46,705 nucleotides of DNA from an uncultured Pelagibacteraceae bacterium (GTDB lineage Bacteria; Pseudomonadota; Alphaproteobacteria; Pelagibacterales; Pelagibacteraceae): contig CABZOF010000005.1 in assembly GCA_902527215.1 (NCBI GenBank), positions 1 to 46,705 on the forward strand. Reading direction: 5' to 3'. A model generated the notes under the pieces. That model ran no database searches. It saw only the letters and a program-made list of their open reading frames with translations, and had not been told where the DNA came from. The translations under genes and the position numbers were made by a program. Position 1 is the first letter of the stretch, and every line of letters begins with the position of its first letter. Below, one piece after another: positions 1-8,806 of the stretch.

Positions 1-1077
1 TTCATCTTTATAGGTAGACATTTTGATTGGGTTTCCTGCAGATTTAAATTCACCAATAATTTTATGATATGATTTTACAATCATATTTCTTTCTTGAATT
101 TGAGGATTTTCTACAGCTTGTTTTATATTAAAAATTGGCCCACATGGAATTTTCAATTCTTCCATTTCTTTAACCCATTCATCTGTAGATTTGGAACTCA
201 ATTGTTTTTCAAAAATTTCTTTTAAGTGATCCATGTTTTCACATCTTAGTGAATTAGAATTAAATCTTTCATCATTTGCAGTTTCAGGAATTTTTAATAC
301 GTCACAAAGTTTTGTAAAAAGTTTATCATTTCCTGCAGCAATAATTATATAACTATCTTTCGTTTTAAAAGCTTCAAAGGGAGCAATAGAAGGATGTCTT
401 GAACCCATTGGTCCTGGAATTTCATTTTTGGAAAGATATCTTGCAATTGCATTTTCTAAAATTGCTATTTGGCAATCTAACATTGAAACATCTATAAAAG
501 CTCCTTTACCAGTTTTTTGTCTATCGTATAAAGCTGCATTAATTCCAATTGCTGTAAACAGACCTGCTGTGATATCACCAATAGAGGTTCCAACCCTTGT
601 TGGTTCTGAGTTTGGATGGCCAGTTACACTCATCAAACCTCCCATACCTTGAACGACCATGTCATATGCTGGTAGCTCTTTTAAAGGTCCAGTTTGGCCA
701 AACCCTGATGCCGATGCATAAATTAATTTGGGATATTTTTTACTTACATCTTTCCAGCCAAAACCCCACTTTTCTAATGTACCAGGTTTAAAGTTTTCTA
801 CTAAAATATCTGCTTTTGATAATATTTTATCAAATATTTTTTTATCTTCATCGTTCTTCAAATTCAAAGCGATACTTTCTTTTCCTCTATTTAACGACAT
901 AAAGTATGCAGAATAATCTTTTACAAAAGGACCAAATTTTCTAGAGTCATCACCTGTTTCAGGTGCTTCAATTTTTATAACTCTCGCACCTAAATCTGAG
1001 AGTATCATTGTACAATAAGGTCCTACCAAAACCCTTGTTAAATCAACAACTAATAAATTTTTTAGTGGTCCATCCAT
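1..1077 (-). CDS. Family III (CaiB/BaiF) CoA-transferase, partial
   Basis: The reading frame is open from ATG at 1077 down to the window edge (359 codons read, C-terminus missing). Family III enzymes move CoA between carboxylic acids through an aspartyl-CoA thioester in the cytoplasm. The N-terminal pattern DLTRVLVGPYCTMILSDLGA, the segment GFGQTGP and the motif GTSIGDITAG near residues 163-172 are typical; Asp168 aligns with the catalytic Asp of formyl-CoA transferase. The gene is transcribed divergently from a TRAP transporter followed by malonyl-CoA decarboxylase, with 88 nt between the start codons. I infer that it may activate the imported dicarboxylate, for example making malonyl-CoA from a CoA donor. 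The family is certain; the substrate is not. Confidence 0.9.
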   Translation of the reverse strand, partial: MDGPLKNLLVVDLTRVLVGPYCTMILSDLGARVIKIEAPETGDDSRKFGPFVKDYSAYFMSLNRGKESIALNLKNDEDKKIFDKILSKADILVENFKPGTLEKWGFGWKDVSKKYPKLIYASASGFGQTGPLKELPAYDMVVQGMGGLMSVTGHPNSEPTRVGTSIGDITAGLFTAIGINAALYDRQKTGKGAFIDVSMLDCQIAILENAIARYLSKNEIPGPMGSRHPSIAPFEAFKTKDSYIIIAAGNDKLFTKLCDVLKIPETANDERFNSNSLRCENMDHLKEIFEKQLSSKSTDEWVKEMEELKIPCGPIFNIKQAVENPQIQERNMIVKSYHKIIGEFKSAGNPIKMSTYKDE

Positions 1078-1103
1078 AATAAAATATACGACATTTCCTT
1101 ATA

Positions 1104-1134
1104 TTGACTCTTACCAATAAGTTCAATTTAATAT
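1104..1134 (+). promoter_or_regulatory. Possible sigma-70 promoter of the TRAP operon
   Basis: TTGACT at 1104-1109 and TAATAT at 1129-1134 lie 19 nt apart in the 88-nt divergent intergenic region, upstream of the AGAGGGG ribosome-binding site at 1154-1160. The spacing is longer than ideal and the region is AT-rich, so chance matches are likely. Confidence 0.35.
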
Positions 1135-1165
1135 GTTTATTAAATTAATTTATAGAGGGGAAAAC

Positions 1166-2176
1166 ATGTTAAAAAAAATAAGTTTTTATTTCACAACATT
1201 ATTTTTAGCCTTCTCATTAATTGGATCAGCATATGCTGTGACGCTAAAAGCTAGTCACCAATGGCCTGGAACGCCTAGAGCTGATGGTTCATATGATCCA
1301 AGACATGAAATGGTTCAAATAATTGCAGATGAGGTTAAAAAAGCAGGAGTAGATTTAGATATTAGGATTTATCCAGCTAAATCATTATATAAACCAAAAG
1401 AACAATGGAAACCAATGACAACTGGTCAGTTAGATATTTCTGCATTTCCATTAGCTTATGCATCAAAATTCCATCCAGAATTTGACGCAACTTTAATGCC
1501 AGGAACAGTAAAAAACCACGATCATGCATTAAGATTTAATAAAGGTCCAATGATGACTGAGATTAAGAGAATTATAAATGATGCTGGTGTTGTTGTATTG
1601 TCTGATGCTTGGCTTGGAGGTGGCTTCGCATCTAAGTCGAAATGTATTAAAAACCCATCAGATGCTAAAGGACAAGTAATGAGAGCAGCTGGTAAAGCTT
1701 TTAACCAAATGTTAGAAGCAGCAGGTGCTGGTATTCAAAGTATGCCTTCATCAGAAATTTATACTGGATTGCAAACTGGAGTATTAACAGGTGCAAATAC
1801 TAGTTCAGGAAGTTTTGTTAGTTACAAAATCTATGAGCAAGTAACATGCGCAACACCTCCAGGAAAATTTGGATTGTGGTTTATGTATGAGCCAATTTTA
1901 ATGTCAAAAATGAGCTTTGATAAATTAAATTCAAAACAACAAGATGCTTTAATGAAAGCTGGTAAAGTTGCTGAAAAATATATGACTGCACAAGTTGAAA
2001 ATTTAGATAAAAAATTTGAAGACGCTTATAAAGCAGCAGGTGTAAAATTAGTATATATGGATGCAAACGACCATGCAGCTTGGGTTGAGATTGCCAAACA
2101 ATCTTCACACAAAGCATTTGCTGAGAAAGTTCCAGGTGGCGATAAGCTGATGGAAATGGCTTTAGCAGTTAAATAA
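1166..2176 (+). CDS. dctP: TRAP transporter solute-binding protein (DctP family)
   Basis: Periplasmic receptor of a TRAP importer that delivers an organic acid to the DctQM membrane complex. I choose ATG 1166 over the upstream in-frame ATG at 1133 because AGAGGGG sits just before it and translation then opens with a clean signal peptide: basic MLKK, a hydrophobic core and cleavage after SAYA (residue 24). The mature part has DctP-family features, including SHQWPG near the N-terminus and the central segment from DAKGQVMRAAG to SSEIYTGLQTG. It has 336 residues, normal for the family. The neighbours dctQ, dctM and malonyl-CoA decarboxylase match the order of the malonate TRAP operon matPQMA of Sinorhizobium meliloti, so malonate is a reasonable inferred ligand. 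The sequence alone cannot prove the substrate. Confidence 0.93.
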   Translation: MLKKISFYFTTLFLAFSLIGSAYAVTLKASHQWPGTPRADGSYDPRHEMVQIIADEVKKAGVDLDIRIYPAKSLYKPKEQWKPMTTGQLDISAFPLAYASKFHPEFDATLMPGTVKNHDHALRFNKGPMMTEIKRIINDAGVVVLSDAWLGGGFASKSKCIKNPSDAKGQVMRAAGKAFNQMLEAAGAGIQSMPSSEIYTGLQTGVLTGANTSSGSFVSYKIYEQVTCATPPGKFGLWFMYEPILMSKMSFDKLNSKQQDALMKAGKVAEKYMTAQVENLDKKFEDAYKAAGVKLVYMDANDHAAWVEIAKQSSHKAFAEKVPGGDKLMEMALAVK

Positions 2177-2190
2177 AACAATATATAAAG

Positions 2191-2226
2191 AACCCCTATT
2201 TAAAATATTAAATAGGGGTTTTTTTT
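2191..2226 (+). terminator. Terminator-like hairpin between dctP and dctQ
   Basis: A perfect 13-bp stem (2191-2203 with 2208-2220), a 4-nt AATA loop and a T run to 2226 form a textbook intrinsic terminator. The ATG of dctQ begins at 2227, the base after the last T. It probably ends most transcripts after the abundant binding protein, or protects their 3' end, and lets a fraction read through to the permease genes. The structure is read directly; the function is inferred. Confidence 0.85.
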
Positions 2227-2721
2227 ATGAAACAAAAATATTTAAAATTTTGTAATTATAGTTCACAAGCATGTGGTGCTTTTGCAGTTCTAGCTTTATT
2301 GTTATCAATATTGGTAATAGTTGAGTTAGTTTTTGAAAGATATTTTTTTCAAAGAGCAATTACTTGGCAAACAGAGCTAGTAACAATGCTTTTAGTTGCT
2401 TCAACTTTTATAGGAAGTGCTTATGTTTTAAGTGAAAAAGCACATGTTAGCATGGAGTGGATTTATGATTTTTTATCAAAAAAAAACATAATTAGATTAA
2501 AAATTTTTACATCATTAATAAGCTTACTATTTTTTTTAATTTTATTTTATTTTGGGTATTTGATGGTCGAGGAAGCATTTACAAAAAACTATTCAACTGG
2601 AACTGTTTGGGATCCTCCTTTATGGATACCTTATTCATCAATGATGATAGGGGCAGCCTTAATGATCCTTCAATATATTGCTGAAATAATTAAACTTATT
2701 GACGAAGAGGGTAATAATTAA
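2227..2721 (+). CDS. dctQ: TRAP transporter small membrane subunit (DctQ family)
   Basis: Four-helix inner-membrane subunit of a TRAP importer that links the binding protein to the large permease. It has 164 residues with hydrophobic segments near 14-36, 52-70, 90-112 and 133-154. It shows the DctQ pattern of a charged Trp-containing loop (RAITWQTEL) before helix 2, followed by GSAYVLSEKAHVSMEW. The start codon directly follows the T-tract of a hairpin, so no separate Shine-Dalgarno sequence fits. Its stop overlaps the dctM start by one base (TAATG), which points to translational coupling. Confidence 0.9.
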   Translation: MKQKYLKFCNYSSQACGAFAVLALLLSILVIVELVFERYFFQRAITWQTELVTMLLVASTFIGSAYVLSEKAHVSMEWIYDFLSKKNIIRLKIFTSLISLLFFLILFYFGYLMVEEAFTKNYSTGTVWDPPLWIPYSSMMIGAALMILQYIAEIIKLIDEEGNN

Positions 2722-4052
2722 TGGATCCATTATTAATTGCTATAATAGTTGCTGTTTTTACATTAATTGTTTTATTCTCAGGAATACCAATTGCTTTTGG
2801 TTTGAGTTTTGTTTCGATCACATTATTAGTTGCATTTGAAGGTTTCCAAATGTTAGATGTTTTTGCAGAAACTTTTTATGCAGGTCTAAACTCGTTTGTT
2901 TTGCTTTCAATTCCAATGTTTATTTTAATGGGAATGGCAGTTGCTAATTCACCAGCAGGAAAAGATTTATACACTGGATTAGATAGATGGCTTTGGAGAG
3001 TACCAGGTGGATTAGTAATTTCTAATATAGGTGCTTGCTCAATATTTGCTGCCTTAAGTGGCTCAAGTCCTGCAACATGTGCAGCAATTGGAACTATGGG
3101 AATACCTGAAATGAGAAAAAGGGGGTATTCAGATCAAATAGCAACAGGAACAATAGCAGCAGGTGGTACGCTTGGAGTTTTAATTCCTCCCAGTATTGTT
3201 TTAATTGTTTATGGAATTGCTACAGGAACATCAATTGGAAGATTATTCTTAAGTGGTTTGATACCTGGATTTATGTTGGCTGGCATGTTTGCTATATGGG
3301 CCCTCATACATAGTTACTTTATAGACAAGGATTCTGCAAAAGCTTTAAAAAACAGAACACCTCCTACATTAAAAGAAAAAATTGAGGTGCTACCAAGAAT
3401 TCTTCCTTTTTTAGCAATCATAGCTGGTGTTCTTTATGTTTTGTATGGCGGAGTAGCTACACCTTCAGAAGCATCTGGTGTTGGAGCTTTTTTGGTTTTT
3501 GTATTAATCGCAGTAGTTTACAAAATTTATCAACCAAAAAAGATCTGGAACATTGTTAAAGTATCTATGAAAGAAAGTGTGATGATAATGTTCATCATTG
3601 CAGCATCTTATCTTTTTGCATTTACATTATCTCAACTTTACGTAACTCAATCATTAGCCCAAAGTATGGTAGAATTAAGTTCAAACAAATGGGTAGTATT
3701 TATTTTAATTAATATTTTTCTTTTAATTGCAGGATTCTTTTTACCTCCTGTTGCTGTCATTGTGATGACTTCAGCAATATTGTTACCAGTTATAACTACA
3801 TTAGGTTTTGATCCATACTGGTTTGCAATTGTATTTACGATAAATATGGAAATTGGCCTTATTACTCCACCTGTTGGATTAAACCTTTATATAATCAAGG
3901 GTATTACACCAGACGTTAGTTTATCTGAAATATTAAAAGGTTCTATACCTTTTATGATAATTATGGCTTTAGCCATATTAATTTTGTGTATTTTTCCTGA
4001 AATTGTTACGTGGCTTCCTGATAAAATAATGGGCAAAAGTTTAGGTTTTTAA
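2721..4052 (+). CDS. dctM: TRAP transporter large permease (DctM family)
   Basis: Ion-coupled translocating subunit of the TRAP importer in the inner membrane. It has 443 residues, many hydrophobic segments and the family motifs GIPIAFGLSF, SIPMFILMG, the Gly/Ser-rich ALSGSSPATCAAIG, GTLGVLIPPSI and, near the C-terminus, EIGLITPPVGLNLY. Length and motif order are normal for DctM. It follows dctQ with a one-base overlap and is followed 15 nt later by malonyl-CoA decarboxylase, so the three TRAP genes and that enzyme appear to form one operon. Confidence 0.95.
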   Translation: MDPLLIAIIVAVFTLIVLFSGIPIAFGLSFVSITLLVAFEGFQMLDVFAETFYAGLNSFVLLSIPMFILMGMAVANSPAGKDLYTGLDRWLWRVPGGLVISNIGACSIFAALSGSSPATCAAIGTMGIPEMRKRGYSDQIATGTIAAGGTLGVLIPPSIVLIVYGIATGTSIGRLFLSGLIPGFMLAGMFAIWALIHSYFIDKDSAKALKNRTPPTLKEKIEVLPRILPFLAIIAGVLYVLYGGVATPSEASGVGAFLVFVLIAVVYKIYQPKKIWNIVKVSMKESVMIMFIIAASYLFAFTLSQLYVTQSLAQSMVELSSNKWVVFILINIFLLIAGFFLPPVAVIVMTSAILLPVITTLGFDPYWFAIVFTINMEIGLITPPVGLNLYIIKGITPDVSLSEILKGSIPFMIIMALAILILCIFPEIVTWLPDKIMGKSLGF

Positions 4053-4067
4053 TATATAAAAAACACC

Positions 4068-5375
4068 ATGTTGAATATAAAAAGAATTTTTGAGACCATA
4101 GCTGATGCTGGACAAAAGATTTTAGAAAAAAAATCCTTTAAAAGTATAGCAAAAAAAAGAGATTTATTGGATCTATGTGATGACCTATTGTCTACAAAAG
4201 GTGCAGCCTTTGGAATTACACTCGCAAGAGATATATTATTTAGATATCAAAATTTATCTACTGAAGAAAAAAATAAATTTTTAGTTGAGGTTAATGAAAA
4301 ATACAAACCTGACCCATTAAAGATTGATGAAGCTATTAAGAGATATAGTAACAACCAAGATGATTACTCAATTCTAAATCTATCGAAGGTAACTTCTGGT
4401 ATCAGAAAAGAACTATTTGTTAGATTAAACATGGCTCCAAATGGAACCTCAGAAATTGTATCTTTAAGAGAAGATTTATTAAAATTAATAAAGGATAAGC
4501 CCGAGATAAAAAGCTTAGACTACGATTTAATTGATATATTTAAAAATTGGTTCAATCCAGGCTTTTTAAAATTAAGAAAAATAACTTGGGACACTAAAGC
4601 TAATATTTTAGAAAAATTGCTAAAATACGAGAAAGTTCATTCAATGAAAGATATGAATGAATTAAAAAGAAGACTTGGAAAAGATAGAAGGTTCTTTGCA
4701 TATTTTCACCCTGCTTTAGAAGATGAGCCTATTATATTTGTTGAAATAGCTTTAACAAAAGGATTAAGTCAATCCATACAAGAATTGACAAGACCTTCAG
4801 ATGAAAAAATAAAAGACTATGATACAGCAACTTTCTATTCAATAAGTAACTGTCAAGATGGTTTATCAAGAGTAACTCTAGGAAATTTTTTAATTAAAAG
4901 AGTTGTTTATGAACTTCAAGAAGAACTTCCAGATGTAAAATATTTTGGAACTTTGTCGCCAATGATTGGTTTTGCTAATTGGTTTAAAAAAATGAATAGT
5001 ACTCAAGTAGCAGAGATTTTAGGTGAAGCAAATAAAAATAGTTTAGATTTTTTAAAGTCCTCTGATTTAAAAATTGGAGATAAAAGAATTGCTGATAATA
5101 AACCTATGATAAGCAAGCTTGCAGTAAATTATTTAGCAAAACAGAAAAATGATTTTGGTTATCCAATAAATGATGTTTGTAGATTTCATTTGAAAAATGG
5201 AGCTGATATTGATGATATAGCAGTAAATGCAAATGTATCTGAAATTGGTTTTCAAAGATCTTTTGGCGTAATGGTTAATTATAGATACGAATTAGCAAAA
5301 ATTGAAAAAAATCACCAAGAATATGTAAACGAGAAAAAAGTTAATATATCCAATAAAATTAAAAAATATGTCTAA
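4068..5375 (+). CDS. Malonyl-CoA decarboxylase
   Basis: Converts malonyl-CoA to acetyl-CoA and CO2. The 435-residue protein has the helical N-terminal domain and the acetyltransferase-like C-terminal domain of this family. Key motifs are FFAYFHPALEDEPIIFVEIA (209-228), FYSIS..QDGLSRVTLGNFL (256-275) with the conserved serine, and VCRFHLKNGAD (370-380) with His374; Ser and His are the catalytic pair known in the family. It lies directly behind a TRAP transporter, so it probably channels imported malonate carbon to acetyl-CoA once a CoA thioester has formed. No malonyl-CoA synthetase (matB) follows, unlike known malonate operons. Its 3' end overlaps dusA by 8 nt. Confidence 0.93.
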   Translation: MLNIKRIFETIADAGQKILEKKSFKSIAKKRDLLDLCDDLLSTKGAAFGITLARDILFRYQNLSTEEKNKFLVEVNEKYKPDPLKIDEAIKRYSNNQDDYSILNLSKVTSGIRKELFVRLNMAPNGTSEIVSLREDLLKLIKDKPEIKSLDYDLIDIFKNWFNPGFLKLRKITWDTKANILEKLLKYEKVHSMKDMNELKRRLGKDRRFFAYFHPALEDEPIIFVEIALTKGLSQSIQELTRPSDEKIKDYDTATFYSISNCQDGLSRVTLGNFLIKRVVYELQEELPDVKYFGTLSPMIGFANWFKKMNSTQVAEILGEANKNSLDFLKSSDLKIGDKRIADNKPMISKLAVNYLAKQKNDFGYPINDVCRFHLKNGADIDDIAVNANVSEIGFQRSFGVMVNYRYELAKIEKNHQEYVNEKKVNISNKIKKYV

Positions 5376-6369
5376 AATTAATAGATTGGTTTCAGTTGCC
5401 CCTATGATGGATTGCACTGATAGGCACGAAAGATACTTTTTAAGATTGATAAGTAAACATGTACTTCTTTACACAGAAATGGTGGTTTCCGAGGCAATTG
5501 ATAGGGGGGATAAAGATAAGCTATTATCATTTGATTTAAGAGAAAAACCAGTTGCTTTACAATTGGGTGGCTCCAAGTCAAAATTATTAGCCAATGCTGC
5601 GAAAATTGGTGAAGATTATGGATATGATGAAATTAATTTAAACTTAGGTTGTCCGAGTAAAAAAGTTCAAAAAAATAAATTTGGTGCATGTTTAATTAAG
5701 GAACCAAATTTAGTGGCTGATTGTTTATCAGAAATGATTAATTCAACATCTTTGCCAGTTACAGTTAAGACTAGAATAGGATATGACGATGTTGAGGATT
5801 ACGAACATTTTTTTAATTTTATAAAAACTTTAAAAGAGACTGGGGTTAAAACTTTTATAATTCATGCTAGAAAAGCTATGCTAGGTAAATTTACGCCTAA
5901 GCAAAATCTTAATATACCTCCTTTAAAATATGATTATGTGTATAAACTAAAGCAAGATTTCAAAGACCTTGAAATAATTATTAATGGTGGTGTCACTTCT
6001 GTGGCAGAAGTAAAAGTTCATTTAGATAAAGTGGATGGCGCAATGATTGGAAGATCTGTTTATCATTCTCCTTATCTTTTAGCTGATATTGAAAAAGAAA
6101 TTTTTAAAAATAGCAATATTAAAGAGCGAGAAGAAATTGTTGAGGAGTTAATTGATTATGTTAAGGCTCAAGTACAAATGGGTACAAGAGTAAATCAAGT
6201 TATGAGACATACACTAGGTTTATTCCATGGACAAACTGGTTCAAGCCACTGGAAAAAATATTTGAGTGAAAATATGTGTGTAAGAGATGCGGATGTAAAA
6301 AAAATTGATCATATTATGGATAAAGTAAGACTTTCTCCTAAATTACATTCGGCAGGTCGAATTGATTAA
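5368..6369 (+). CDS. dusA: tRNA-dihydrouridine synthase A
   Basis: FMN-dependent enzyme that reduces uridines in the D-loop of tRNAs. It has 333 residues. The N-terminal SVAPMMDCTDRHERYFLR, the NLNLGCPSKKVQ motif with conserved Cys95, the GACLI cysteine (Cys108, the usual catalytic position) and HARKAMLGKFTPKQN followed by IPPLKYDYVY place it in the DusA subfamily rather than DusB or DusC. The C-terminal helical tRNA-binding part is present (RHTLGLFHGQ). It starts inside the 3' end of the decarboxylase gene (8-nt overlap) and itself overlaps the next gene by 8 nt. Confidence 0.95.
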   Translation: MSKINRLVSVAPMMDCTDRHERYFLRLISKHVLLYTEMVVSEAIDRGDKDKLLSFDLREKPVALQLGGSKSKLLANAAKIGEDYGYDEINLNLGCPSKKVQKNKFGACLIKEPNLVADCLSEMINSTSLPVTVKTRIGYDDVEDYEHFFNFIKTLKETGVKTFIIHARKAMLGKFTPKQNLNIPPLKYDYVYKLKQDFKDLEIIINGGVTSVAEVKVHLDKVDGAMIGRSVYHSPYLLADIEKEIFKNSNIKEREEIVEELIDYVKAQVQMGTRVNQVMRHTLGLFHGQTGSSHWKKYLSENMCVRDADVKKIDHIMDKVRLSPKLHSAGRID

Positions 6370-7192
6370 TACTATTCTTTCTAATCAGTATTATCTTTTA
6401 ATTTTATTAATGATAATAACTGCTTTTCCAGTAGGATTTTTTGCAGGCTATTTTGGGATAGGCGGAGGTCTGATTTCTGTGCCTGTACTTTTTTTTATTT
6501 TTGAAACAGCAGATGTCGATAAATCTTATTTGATGCATCTTTCAGTAGGAACAGCTTTTTCTATCACAATATTTACTGCTTTTGTATCAGTTATGACTCA
6601 TAGAAAACATAAAGCTGTAGATACAAATATTTTAAAAACTTATGGTCTATTTGTTATCTTTGGTGTTTTGCTTGGTACATACATGGCAGCATTATTAAAT
6701 ACAAAATCTTTAATTTTATTTTTTGCTGTAGTTGTATATTTTTTTGGTGGATATTTATTACTAGTAAAACAGGAGTTAAAAAAAAATAAAAAATTTAAGT
6801 TTCTACCAAGAGCAACTTTTGGTTTTCTTTCGGGTTTTATATCTGCACCTATGGGTATTACAGGAGCTATGATGAATGTTCCAATTCTAAGATATTTTGG
6901 ATATCCTATCAGTAGAGCAATTGGAAGTTCTGCTGCTATTGGATTTGTGATAGCAGCTATTGGTTCAATTGGTTTTTTGACATCTGGTTTTTTGCTGAAT
7001 GCAAATCTTCCTTTAAGCATAGGTTTTGTAAATATTCCTGCTTTTTTGATATTTATTCCAATTACATCTTTTATGGCTAGAGTTGGAGCAAATATGGTTC
7101 ACACCACCGATAAAAATAAAACTCAAAGAATGTTTGGGGTATTTTTGTATGTAATAGGGACTCTGTTTTTGATTAGGTTTTTAGATCTTTAA
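6362..7192 (+). CDS. TauE/SafE-family membrane permease
   Basis: Inner-membrane protein of the TauE/SafE (DUF81) family, whose studied members export sulfite or organosulfonates or move other small anions. It has 276 residues and about eight hydrophobic segments, with the family repeats AGYFGIGGGLISVPVLF near 28-44 and SAPMGITGAMMNVPILRYFG in the second half. Translation probably starts at TTG 6362 inside the dusA stop region; the first in-frame ATG lies within the first membrane helix. Its stop codon ends at 7192 and the convergent neighbour's stop begins at 7193, leaving no intergenic base. The substrate is unknown. Confidence 0.85.
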   Translation: MINTILSNQYYLLILLMIITAFPVGFFAGYFGIGGGLISVPVLFFIFETADVDKSYLMHLSVGTAFSITIFTAFVSVMTHRKHKAVDTNILKTYGLFVIFGVLLGTYMAALLNTKSLILFFAVVVYFFGGYLLLVKQELKKNKKFKFLPRATFGFLSGFISAPMGITGAMMNVPILRYFGYPISRAIGSSAAIGFVIAAIGSIGFLTSGFLLNANLPLSIGFVNIPAFLIFIPITSFMARVGANMVHTTDKNKTQRMFGVFLYVIGTLFLIRFLDL

Positions 7193-8647
7193 TTAAATCT
7201 TTTGGTCGTATTCACCTATTTTACCAGTTTTTTGGAGCAAATTGTCGATAAATTCAAAGATTTTTTTCTTTCTTTCATCAGATGTTGGACTTTCAGTAAC
7301 AACTACCAGAGAAGGCTTATTAGATGAGGCCCTAATTAAACCCCACGAGGCATCTTTAAAAGAAAATCTAATACCATTTACTGTAAGTATGTCCTCAATT
7401 TCTTGATTATCAATTTTAACATTATTTGATTTTAAATATTCAATTTGTTTAATTATTTCTTCAACAACTTGATATTTTTCATTATCTTTACAAAAAGGAG
7501 CCATAGTAGGTGATTGATAGGTATTAGGTAATTCACTTATGATTTCACTCATTTTTTTATGATTATTATTTAGCAAATGGCAAACTTGAATAGCTGAATT
7601 TATACCATCATCGTATCCGTAACCTAAAGGTTTGTTGAAAAAGAAATGACCGCTTTTTTCAAAGCCTGCAAGTGCTTTTTCATCATTTACTTTTCTTTTT
7701 ATGTGAGAATGACCAGTTTTCCAATACAATGTTTTACAGGAATTATTTTTTAAAACATCATCCGTTGAATATAGTCCAGTTGATTTAACGTCTACAACAA
7801 ATTTAGATCCCTTGTGTTTTGAAGATAAATTTCTTGCAATCAATAATCCAATTTTATCTGAAAAAATTTCATTACCATCGTTATCTATTACGCCTACACG
7901 ATCACCATCTCCATCAAATCCAAATCCAATGTCAGCATTATTTTCTTTTACAGATTTACTTATTGCATGTAACATTTCAAGATCTTCAGGATTTGGGTTA
8001 TACTTAGGAAAGGTATAGTCCAAATTGCAATCTAGTTCTATTACTTCACATCCTATTCCTCTTAATATGTCTGGTGCAAATATTCCTGCTGTTCCATTTC
8101 CACAGGCAACTACAGCTTTAATTTTTTTCTTAATTTTGTTTTTATTTATAAGATCATCCTTATAAACACTTTGGAAATTAAATATTTCTTTTTCATTTCC
8201 ATTACCTTCAATAAATTTGTTGTTTAAAGTTATATCTTTTAATTCTTTCATCTCTTCTGGTGCATGAGTTAATCCTTTCTTGATTCCCATCTTTACACCG
8301 GTCCAACCATTTTCATTATGACTTGCTGTTACCATTGCAACAGCATCACTTTCTAAATTGAATTGTGCAAAATAAACCATCGGCGATAAGGCTAATCCTA
8401 CATCTTCAACATAGCAACCCGTTGAGATAAGTCCTTTTTTCAAAGCTGATTTTATTTCCTCGCTATAAGATCTGTAATCATGACCAACTATGATTCTTGG
8501 ATTTCCTTTTTTTGTATGATTAATAATCTGAGTTCCTAAACCTTTTCCCAAATTTGTCACACCTTCTAAATTGATGTTATCGGGGTACAACCATCGCGCG
8601 TCGTACTCTCTAAAGCCAAAAGGATCAATTTTTATTGAATTTTTCAT
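7193..8647 (-). CDS. Phosphomannomutase/phosphoglucomutase
   Basis: Alpha-D-phosphohexomutase that interconverts hexose 6- and 1-phosphates for sugar-nucleotide and envelope synthesis. It has 484 residues, with the phosphoserine loop TASHNENGWTGVKMG (Ser109), the metal-binding DGDGDR, the sugar-binding GFEKSGHFFF and a C-terminal phosphate-binding segment RASSNKPSLVV. The arrangement fits the AlgC/ManB type rather than GlmM. It is convergent with the TauE gene, with abutting stops, and divergent from nrdA. The choice between mannose and glucose substrate cannot be made from sequence alone. Confidence 0.9.
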   Translation of the reverse strand: MKNSIKIDPFGFREYDARWLYPDNINLEGVTNLGKGLGTQIINHTKKGNPRIIVGHDYRSYSEEIKSALKKGLISTGCYVEDVGLALSPMVYFAQFNLESDAVAMVTASHNENGWTGVKMGIKKGLTHAPEEMKELKDITLNNKFIEGNGNEKEIFNFQSVYKDDLINKNKIKKKIKAVVACGNGTAGIFAPDILRGIGCEVIELDCNLDYTFPKYNPNPEDLEMLHAISKSVKENNADIGFGFDGDGDRVGVIDNDGNEIFSDKIGLLIARNLSSKHKGSKFVVDVKSTGLYSTDDVLKNNSCKTLYWKTGHSHIKRKVNDEKALAGFEKSGHFFFNKPLGYGYDDGINSAIQVCHLLNNNHKKMSEIISELPNTYQSPTMAPFCKDNEKYQVVEEIIKQIEYLKSNNVKIDNQEIEDILTVNGIRFSFKDASWGLIRASSNKPSLVVVTESPTSDERKKKIFEFIDNLLQKTGKIGEYDQKI

Positions 8648-8806
8648 GTTAATATTTTTATATTTTGTTTATTTTTTTATTGATAATTTTTTTATCAAGT
8701 TCTATAAATGTTCTATTGATTTGTTGGTCATATAGTATATTTACCAAACCATCATACAACATCTAGTTGTTTTACAAAACTAAGTATAGTACAAAAAAGG
8801 AGCTAA
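8648..8806. promoter_or_regulatory. Divergent regulatory region, phosphohexomutase / nrdA
   Basis: This 159-nt AT-rich spacer must hold the promoters of both flanking operons. AAAGGAG at 8797-8803 is a strong ribosome-binding site for nrdA. Several TATA-like stretches occur (for example near 8731-8741 and 8783-8788), but I cannot assign a -35/-10 pair with confidence. I found no convincing pair of NrdR boxes. Confidence 0.4.

Noticed and set aside
1133..1165. Upstream ATG for the TRAP binding protein
   Set aside because: It has no ribosome-binding site and would bury the signal peptide; ATG 1166 has both features.
6640..7020. A 126-codon minus-strand ORF inside the TauE gene
   Set aside because: It lies wholly within a well-supported membrane protein gene and shows the Pro/Lys/Ile-rich content of a shadow frame.
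8648..8806. NrdR boxes before nrdA
   Set aside because: TATA-like half sites exist, but no pair matches the usual box sequence and spacing.
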